Source: Pyramidobacter piscolens (GTDB lineage Bacteria > Synergistota > Synergistia > Synergistales > Dethiosulfovibrionaceae). Taken from it: a stretch of DNA of 47,999 nucleotides. The position numbers were made by a program, and so were the translations under genes. The stretch is from contig SFDM01000023.1 in the NCBI GenBank assembly GCA_004558205.1, positions 1-47,999 on the forward strand, written 5' to 3'. The notes beneath the pieces are model-generated. The model was not told the origin of the DNA. It made no database searches and saw nothing but the letters and a program-made list of their open reading frames with translations. Positions within the stretch are counted from its first letter, which is position 1, and the number at the start of each line of letters is the position of its first letter. Below are positions 42,818 through 47,999 of the stretch, in pieces.

Positions 42818-45172
42818 ATGAAAAAGTCAATGCGCTGGATTGCCGCGATGGCGTTCCTGGGGTGTTTCGCTTTGTCGGCCTTGGCTGCCAATCCCGTCGT
42901 CGACCTTGTGCAGGGCGGCGAAGAGGCTCCGGCGTCGGCGGACACGGCGGTATCCGCGGCGGGGACCGCGGACGTGAAAGCGCAGGAAGCCGCGTCCCCT
43001 TTTGAGCCTTCCGCCTCGAATCTCGAGACCAACACGAAGCGCCTGGCCGAGATTGAGAAGAGCCTGGCCGAATGGAAGAGCATCAGCGTGGACGCTGCGG
43101 CGGCTCGTTTCGGCATCACCGTCGAAGAGGCCAACTCACGGATTGAGGTGCTGACGGCGCTGAAAAACACCTATCCGCGGATTAACGAGAACATCAGCCG
43201 CCTTGTGAAGCAGAAGGCCGAGCTTGAAAAGCAGCGCCTCGACAACTCGGCTCCGCAGCTGGCGATGACCGACAAGCCCCCTTACACGATGAACTTTTAC
43301 AACAGCTACCTTGGCGCCTTGGACGACATCCGAAAGCAGAGCGAAGACGCCAAAGACAACGTGACGCGCCGCGCAGGCATCGCGGAAGCGTCGCAGAAGG
43401 CCGTCAAGGAGAAAGAAGCCGCCTGGCGCCTTGCCCGCGACAACGAGACTAAAGAGAAGACCCCCCAGACCAGCTGGAACGTCCAGAGCGCCGCGCTGGA
43501 CGTGGAAAACGCCAGGGCTCAGCTGATCCTGGACAACTGCGAGAAAGAAAGGGCTGACATCCTGGTCGTGACCTACGACCTGCAGTTCCAGCGCAGGGAT
43601 CAGCTGAAAAACTACATCCTCGAGAACGTGGACCTGTCGGAAGCGTCCTTCAAGAGCCAGATAGAGGCCATGGACGCCGAAGTGTCCAAGCTGGAAAACT
43701 CAAAGCCCGCCGTGATCCGCCAGCTGAAGGCGGCGGAACAGGCCGTCGATACGGCGGAGCAGAAATACGCCGCGTCGAAAAACGACGAGGAAAAGGAGCT
43801 CAACGCCAACGAGCGCTCCTATAGGATCACCGCACGCAACCGCTACCGCAGCCAGCTGGATTATCTGCAGGAGACCCTGGTGCTGATGGCCCAGCGCAAA
43901 CGCGTTTGGACGCTGCGTTACGACCTGCGGCGCAGCGCCGTGGACAAAACGTCGCTGCCCGATATAGTGAAGAAGCTGGCCGCCCAGGTGGCCACCAACG
44001 ACAACGAGCTTCTTGGCCTGCAGAAAGAATTGCTGTCGCTGCAGTCGAAGCAGTCTTCCATCGAAAAGATCATAGAGGATGAAAAGACGAACAAGCAGAG
44101 CCTGGCGCTCCTCAAAAAACACAGGACCGTCATTCAGGAAGCCATCGACAACTGTTTGGACTTCTCTGCGGCGGTCATCTCCACGGCGGCGCAGCAACGT
44201 CATTTTATCCTGGAACTGCAGAAGATGTACGACAGCGTCAGCATCACCGACAAGACGGCGGCGCTGTGGAAAAAGAAAGCCGACGAGCTGCTGAACACCG
44301 AACTGTGGCAGAGCGGCGGCTACGGCGTCCGCCTGAAAGAGTTCGCCTTGGCCCTGGCGATTATCGTGTTCGGCATCTGGGTAGGCAAGCACGTGGTCCA
44401 CCTCTTTTCACGGCTGACCGCCCGCCATTTCAAAATCGACGAGACCAGCCGCAGGACCCTGGACCGCTTTGTGTTCTATCTGCTGATCATTATCATCTTC
44501 CTGACGGCGCTCCGCATCGTGAACATCCCCCTGACGGCCTTCGCGTTCCTCGGCGGCGCCGTGGCCATCGCCATCGGTTTTGGCGCTCAGAACATGTTCA
44601 ACAACCTGATCAGCGGCATCATCCTCACGCTGAACCGCCCTTTCAGGCTGGGCGACACCATCGAAGTGGGCAGCATCTGCGGCACCGTAATGGACCTGGG
44701 CGTGCGCTCCACGCTGATACGCACCTTTGACGAGCGCGAAGTCATCGTGCCCAACAGCCAGCTGCTGGATAACCAGATGGTCAACTGGAGCCTTTCCGAC
44801 GCGCTGCTCCGCGGCAGCGTCAACTTTTCGGCCTGCTACGGCACGCCCGTGAAACTCGTCAAGGAGACGGCGCTCAAAGTGGTCGCGGCCAACCCTAAGA
44901 TCCTGACGACGCCGGCGCCCTGGGTGCTCTTCGCCAATTTCGGCGACAGCTCGCTGGAATTTACGCTCTACTTCTGGGTGAACCAGAAGATCATCAGCGC
45001 CACGAAAGCCGGCGGCGAGCTGCGCGAAGCCATCCAGGCCGCCTTTGATGAGGCGGGGATCGAAATGGCCTTCCCGCAGATGGACATCCACTTCGTCAAG
45101 GACCACCCGATGCGCAAGAGGAGGCCTGCAGCGTCGCAAGAAACCGAAGAGGGGCGGAGTCATACTGTTTAA
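42818..45172 (+). CDS. Large MscS family mechanosensitive channel (MscK/YnaI-like architecture)
   Basis: The 784-residue protein has a signal peptide (MAFLGCFALSALAANPV), a long, mostly helical and partly coiled-coil periplasmic domain to about residue 500, a first helix near 508-530 (FALALAIIVFGIWVGKHVVH) and then the MscS pore and cytoplasmic domain. Pore marks are AFAFLGGAVAIAIGFGAQNM, then NNLISGIILTLNRPFRLGDT and DEREVIVPNSQLLDNQMVNW. It opens under membrane tension to release solutes in osmotic downshift. The ATG at 42818 follows AGGAG by about 12 bases. The gene stands alone, and the fourth repeat copy lies just past its end. Confidence 0.92.
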   Translation: MKKSMRWIAAMAFLGCFALSALAANPVVDLVQGGEEAPASADTAVSAAGTADVKAQEAASPFEPSASNLETNTKRLAEIEKSLAEWKSISVDAAAARFGITVEEANSRIEVLTALKNTYPRINENISRLVKQKAELEKQRLDNSAPQLAMTDKPPYTMNFYNSYLGALDDIRKQSEDAKDNVTRRAGIAEASQKAVKEKEAAWRLARDNETKEKTPQTSWNVQSAALDVENARAQLILDNCEKERADILVVTYDLQFQRRDQLKNYILENVDLSEASFKSQIEAMDAEVSKLENSKPAVIRQLKAAEQAVDTAEQKYAASKNDEEKELNANERSYRITARNRYRSQLDYLQETLVLMAQRKRVWTLRYDLRRSAVDKTSLPDIVKKLAAQVATNDNELLGLQKELLSLQSKQSSIEKIIEDEKTNKQSLALLKKHRTVIQEAIDNCLDFSAAVISTAAQQRHFILELQKMYDSVSITDKTAALWKKKADELLNTELWQSGGYGVRLKEFALALAIIVFGIWVGKHVVHLFSRLTARHFKIDETSRRTLDRFVFYLLIIIIFLTALRIVNIPLTAFAFLGGAVAIAIGFGAQNMFNNLISGIILTLNRPFRLGDTIEVGSICGTVMDLGVRSTLIRTFDEREVIVPNSQLLDNQMVNWSLSDALLRGSVNFSACYGTPVKLVKETALKVVAANPKILTTPAPWVLFANFGDSSLEFTLYFWVNQKIISATKAGGELREAIQAAFDEAGIEMAFPQMDIHFVKDHPMRKRRPAASQETEEGRSHTV

Positions 45173-45209
45173 TCTAATCCACAGTATGAAGCCGTTCAAC
45201 GGATAATTC

Positions 45210-45465
45210 ATGCTAATTTGCATTCAACGTGCTTAATGTCAGGCTGAAGGTCAAAGTCAAAGGATTTCAACGCAAAGGAAAAACAAAATCTAAATTATTA
45301 ATTAAAAACACGAATTAGCATGATGGTAATTTATGTATTTTAATTGATTTTGCGGTTCTAAAAGTCTTTCAAGATTTTCCTTTGCGAACCTTTGTGCCCT
45401 TTGCGTTGAAATCTTTTGACGTGGCTTTCGATTTGATATTAAGCACGTCAATGGAGAATCAGTGT
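45210..45465 (+). repeat. Fold-back repeat (MITE-like), copy 4, 256 bp with internal deletion
   Basis: It begins ATGCTAATTTGCATTCAACG and matches copies 1 and 2 except for one missing block of 31 bases: after CAACGCAAAG it goes straight to GAAAAAC. This accounts exactly for its 256-bp length (287 minus 31). The deletion is bounded by GCAAAG repeats, suggesting slippage or recombination between them. Confidence 0.85.
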
Positions 45466-45471
45466 CAGTAT

Positions 45472-45520
45472 AAAAAGCTCAGTTCCGGCCCGTGGAAACA
45501 AGCCGGAACTGAGCTTTTTT
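45472..45520. terminator. Strong bidirectional terminator
   Basis: AAAAAGCTCAGTTCCGGC at 45472 and GCCGGAACTGAGCTTTTTT are perfect complements around a 12-base loop. It lies between the repeat copy and the next promoter. Confidence 0.85.
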
Positions 45521-45533
45521 GCAAAATTGGACC

Positions 45534-45564
45534 TTGACTTGGAGTCCACTTTAAGTGATAGAGT
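45534..45564 (+). promoter_or_regulatory. MerR-type promoter (19-bp spacer with dyad) for the exported DUF362 gene
   Basis: TTGACT at 45534-45539 and TAGAGT at 45559-45564 are 19 bases apart, longer than the 17 of normal promoters. Between them lies the dyad ACTTGGAGTCCACTTTAAGT (45537-45556), in which ACTT..AGT and ACT..AAGT mirror each other. This is the arrangement by which MerR-family activators twist an over-long spacer. No MerR gene is in the window. Confidence 0.7.
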
Positions 45565-45607
45565 TCCTGCGTTACAACTTTATAAGGCGTAAAAGGAGGA
45601 ACTCAAA

Positions 45608-46549
45608 ATGAAAAAATGTGTTCGCGCTTTATCGGTTCTGCTGGCCACGTTGCTGGTGATCTCCGGCTCGGCCTTCGCCGCCGGGGCTCCCAAGGTGTAC
45701 ATGACCGCCGACATCAGTCCTGCGGCGATGATGGCCCTGTACAAGGCTCTCGAACGGCCCTTGCCGGGCAAGGTGGCCGTGAAGCTCAGCACCGGAGAGC
45801 CCGGCGGCCATCATTTCCTGGCGCCCTCGCTGATTAAAGACCTGGTCCAGTCCGTGAACGGCACGATCGTGGAATGCAACACGGCCTACGGCGGCAGCCG
45901 CGCCAGCACGGCCATGCACATGCAGGTCGCCAAAGACCATGGTTTTGCGGCCATCGCCCCCGTGGACATCATGGACGCCGACGGTTCCGTCAGCCTCCCC
46001 GTGAAGGGCGGAAAGCACCTGAAAGAAGATTTTGTGGGCGCTCATTTCAAGAACTACGATTCCTTCCTGGTGCTCTCTCACTTTAAAGGACACGCCATGG
46101 GCGGCTTCGGCGGCGCGCTGAAGAATATCTCCATCGGCATCGCCTCCTCGGAAGGAAAAAGCTGGATTCACACCGCGGGGACGTCGAGAAGCGGTTTCAG
46201 GAACCCCGGAAAGCAGGAGGACTTTATCGAGTCTATGGCCGAAGCGGCCGGCGCCGTCATCAACGCGCTGGGCGACCGGATCCTGTACATCAGCGTCATG
46301 AACAACCTGTCGGTGGACTGCGACTGCGACAGTTCGCCCGAGGCGCCCCAGATGGGCGATATCGGGATCCTGGCCTCCACCGACCCTGTGGCCCTTGACC
46401 GCGCCTGCGTCGATCTGGTTTACGCCTCGCAGGAACACGGCAAGGTCCACCTGATCGAGCGCATCGAATCCAGAAAAGGGACGGTCATTCTGGACCACGC
46501 CGAGGCGATGGGGCTTGGCAGCCAGAAATACGAACTGGTCAAATTCTGA
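45608..46549 (+). CDS. Exported DUF362 protein without ferredoxin domain
   Basis: The 313-residue protein has a signal peptide (VLLATLLVISGSAFA, cut about residue 24) and a DUF362 domain with VLSHFKGHAMGGFGGALKN, VMNNLSVDCDCDSSPEAPQM and ILASTDPVALDRACVDLVYA. Compared with the cytoplasmic paralog at 41406 it lacks the eight cluster cysteines but keeps the CDC motif. It ends EAMGLGSQKYELVKF, matching EKMGMGTRRYDLVKL there. The ATG at 45608 follows AAAGGAGG. A permease gene starts 6 bases after its stop. Its export, permease partner and MerR-type promoter suggest a role with a metal, metalloid or thiol-reactive compound; that is inference. Confidence 0.87.
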   Translation: MKKCVRALSVLLATLLVISGSAFAAGAPKVYMTADISPAAMMALYKALERPLPGKVAVKLSTGEPGGHHFLAPSLIKDLVQSVNGTIVECNTAYGGSRASTAMHMQVAKDHGFAAIAPVDIMDADGSVSLPVKGGKHLKEDFVGAHFKNYDSFLVLSHFKGHAMGGFGGALKNISIGIASSEGKSWIHTAGTSRSGFRNPGKQEDFIESMAEAAGAVINALGDRILYISVMNNLSVDCDCDSSPEAPQMGDIGILASTDPVALDRACVDLVYASQEHGKVHLIERIESRKGTVILDHAEAMGLGSQKYELVKF

Positions 46550-46555
46550 TCCTGA

Positions 46556-47458
46556 ATGTTTGAAATCCTGGAACGGGAGTTCGTCTATCTGCGCTATTAC
46601 GTCTCCATCCAGCTGGAGCAGATCGGGCCTTACTGGGCTCTGGGGATTTTGATCGGCTCCTGCGTCTCCCTGTTCGGCAAGGACAGGATCTACAGAGCCT
46701 TCAGTGCCATGGCGGATAAAAGGCTGGGCGTGCTGGGGCTGATCCCCGCGAGCCTGCTGGGCATCGCGTCGCCGCTGTGCATGTACGGCACGATCCCTAT
46801 CGCCGCCTCCTTTTCTGAAAAGGGGATGAGGGACGACTGGCTGGCCGCGTTCATGATGAGCTCGGTGCTGCTGAACCCCCAGCTGATCGTCTACACGGCC
46901 GCGCTGGGCGAGCGGGCGCTGGTGATACGGGTCCTGTCCTGTTTTCTCTGCGGCGTCGCTGCGGGGCTCTGCGTCAGGTACGGAAGCCGCGGAAAGCGTT
47001 TTTTCAGTTTTTCGGGCTTTCAGGAGCCAGCGAATCGCGACGGCGACCCGAACCTGCTTTTTAGGTTTCTGAAAAACCTGGGGCGCAACGTGAAAGCCAC
47101 GGGCGGTTACTTCCTGCTGGGGATTCTGCTCGCGGCGCTGTTTCAGCGGTACGTGCCCGAGGACGGGCTGGCGGGGCTGTTCGGCAGCCAGAAGCGGTTC
47201 GGCGTCTTTATGGCCGCCACGATTGGCGTCCCGCTCTATGCCTGCGGCGGCGGAACCATTCCCCTGATCGATGGCTGGCTGCATTCGGGCATGAGCCTCG
47301 GCGCGGCGTCCGCCTTCATGCTCACGGGACCCGCGACGAAGATCACCAACCTGGGCGCTCTCAAGATCGTCCTCGGCGCGAAGCACTTCGCGCTCTATCT
47401 GCTCTTCGTGATGATCTTCGCGACGGCGACAGGGCTCGCCGTCAACGGGGGGTTCTAG
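46556..47458 (+). CDS. ArsP_1/DUF318 family permease
   Basis: The 300-residue inner-membrane protein has about eight helices in two similar halves. The half motifs ASPLCMYGTIPIAASF and GVPLYACGGGTIPLIDGWLH, followed by SAFMLTGPATKITNLGALKI, are those of the ArsP_1 (formerly DUF318) permeases. Some members export organoarsenicals; many are uncharacterised. The first ATG lies 6 bases after the DUF362 stop with only a weak ribosome binding site, so translation is probably coupled. It is the second gene behind the MerR-type promoter. The cargo is unknown; a metal or metalloid compound is plausible. Confidence 0.85.
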   Translation: MFEILEREFVYLRYYVSIQLEQIGPYWALGILIGSCVSLFGKDRIYRAFSAMADKRLGVLGLIPASLLGIASPLCMYGTIPIAASFSEKGMRDDWLAAFMMSSVLLNPQLIVYTAALGERALVIRVLSCFLCGVAAGLCVRYGSRGKRFFSFSGFQEPANRDGDPNLLFRFLKNLGRNVKATGGYFLLGILLAALFQRYVPEDGLAGLFGSQKRFGVFMAATIGVPLYACGGGTIPLIDGWLHSGMSLGAASAFMLTGPATKITNLGALKIVLGAKHFALYLLFVMIFATATGLAVNGGF

Positions 47459-47497
47459 GGCGCGCGCGTCGCCGCAGCCGCGCCGCTTTTGGAAAAA

Positions 47498-47548
47498 AAC
47501 AGCCAGGGCCATGGAAAGGGATTCTCCGCTTTCCATGGCCCTGCTGTT
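47498..47548. terminator. Hairpin terminator between the permease and the intron
   Basis: AACAGCCAGGGCCATGGAAA (47498 on) pairs with CTTTCCATGGCCCTGCTGTT (47529-47548) with one bulged C. A seven-A run precedes it, giving a T-run on the minus strand, so it is stronger for leftward transcripts but can close the permease operon too. Confidence 0.75.
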
Positions 47549-47563
47549 ATACTAATTATCAAT

Positions 47564-47999
47564 GTGCGCCCGTGAAGCGCTTTGCAGAGAGTCACCAAGG
47601 AGACCTCAGTTGAAGAGAAACTGAGATGCTAACCAACTAACCGGGAGCGGAAACGCCTAAGGGGCCATAGCATGTTGGAAAAGGGAAAGGTATTGGATAG
47701 TCAGTTGTACAATACCAAGGCATAGGAACGGCATGGATAAAGGAACACTTCTTGAAATCCAGTCACTTGGCTTAAAACTAGGAGGTACACGAAAACGTAG
47801 TTACCGGGGATAATCTAAACCAGCGCTGCTAAAGTAAATTCGGAGCAGCTAAGAGGCAGTCTCAAGGTCTGGCATGGTTACAGTGCTCTCGTAGTAGTCG
47901 GAGGCGGATAGGGTCTGCCACATGGCAAAGGGGAGCAGGTTTGCTCATTTGTAGGTTCTGAGGTGACACGCGCAAGGCGAATAATCTAATCAGAGCCCC
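47564..47999 (+). mobile_element. Group II intron, 5' ribozyme portion (continues past the window)
   Basis: The sequence from GTGCGCCCG at 47564 shows the group II 5' end (GUGYG). Later blocks follow the Lactococcus Ll.LtrB intron in order: CTAACCAACTAACCGGGAGC with GCATGTTGGAAAAGGG (domain I), ACCGGGGATAATCTAAACC, CTCGTAGTAGTC near 47888, CATGGCAAAGGGG near 47921 and a GAGCAGGTTTGCTC hairpin like the start of domain IV. The 436 bases seen end about where the reverse transcriptase/maturase gene should begin, beyond the window. The sense strand is plus. The similarity points to the mitochondrial-like IIA group, judged by eye. Confidence 0.85.

Noticed and set aside
45629..47536. A 635-codon minus-strand frame opposite the DUF362 and permease genes
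   Set aside because: It is antisense to two well-supported genes, has no recognisable domain and lies in the low-stop frame of GC-rich DNA.
47498..47564. Class C group II intron placed behind a terminator
   Set aside because: A terminator does precede the intron, but it is 15 bases away with its T-run on the other strand, and the ribozyme motifs follow Ll.LtrB rather than class C introns.

Overview
The window is one contiguous piece of a bacterial chromosome. The genes are GC-rich and tightly packed, and nearly all serve uptake and breakdown of amino acids, peptides and organic acids: two TRAP systems, an oligopeptide ABC system, agmatinase-type and arginine-deiminase-type enzymes, tandem ATC-hydrolase-family proteins, M20, C26 and C69 hydrolases, and YtcJ-type amidohydrolases around an APC permease. 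This profile, with DUF362 proteins, resembles an anaerobic amino-acid fermenter of the phylum Synergistota (Pyramidobacter-like). That assignment is inferred from gene content, not from a marker gene. Three identical palindromes, TGTTCCACGTGGAACA, match known ParB-binding parS sites and suggest the window lies in the origin-proximal part of the chromosome.

Layout. 1-2.4 kb: the first codons of an IS605-type tnpB (minus strand), then a fused TRAP permease broken by a one-base frameshift. 2.4-4.2 kb: first copy of a 287-bp fold-back repeat, then a MATE exporter. 4.3-11.9 kb: a guanidino/arginine region with a YjiH-type permease and agmatinase-family ureohydrolase (minus) divergent from a LysR regulator, a decayed YafQ-type toxin gene, a YitT protein, a polar amino acid binding protein followed by an arginine-deiminase-family enzyme, and RidA. 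12-15 kb: exported EEP-family nuclease/phosphatase-like protein and a DUF2207 membrane protein. 15.3-18.2 kb: complete dctPQM TRAP operon (minus). 18.4 kb: first parS. 18.8-25.7 kb: 3-hydroxyisobutyrate dehydrogenase-family enzyme and an oppA-oppBCDF set (minus). 26.4-29.9 kb: four-gene operon of two ATC-hydrolase-family proteins, a C26 glutamine-amidotransferase-like hydrolase and an M20 amidohydrolase. 30-34.1 kb: LysR, a PLP aminotransferase and a secreted C69 dipeptidase. 34.3-40.1 kb: second repeat copy, then a T-box leader with two successive T-box/terminator modules ahead of ytcJ-like, APC permease and ytcJ-like genes. 40.1-40.5 kb: two parS sites flanking a truncated third repeat copy. 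40.5-42.5 kb: GNAT protein and a DUF362/ferredoxin protein (minus). 42.8-45.2 kb: long MscS-type channel. 45.2-47.5 kb: fourth repeat copy, a promoter with MerR-type 19-bp spacing, an exported DUF362 protein and an ArsP_1-type permease. 47.56 kb to the end: 5' part of a group II intron.

How the parts may work together. Importers (TRAP, Opp, APC, the orphan binding protein) bring in acids, peptides and amino acids. The C69, M20, C26 and YtcJ hydrolases and the aminotransferase release and deaminate amino acids. The T-box couples the ytcJ-APC-ytcJ unit to the charging of a tRNA. Two LysR regulators sit divergent from the operons they probably control. The best candidates for less-described biology are the tandem T-box unit, the ATC-hydrolase pair operon, the exported DUF362-permease pair behind a MerR-type promoter, and the 287-bp repeat family. 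No tRNA, rRNA or CRISPR array was seen.
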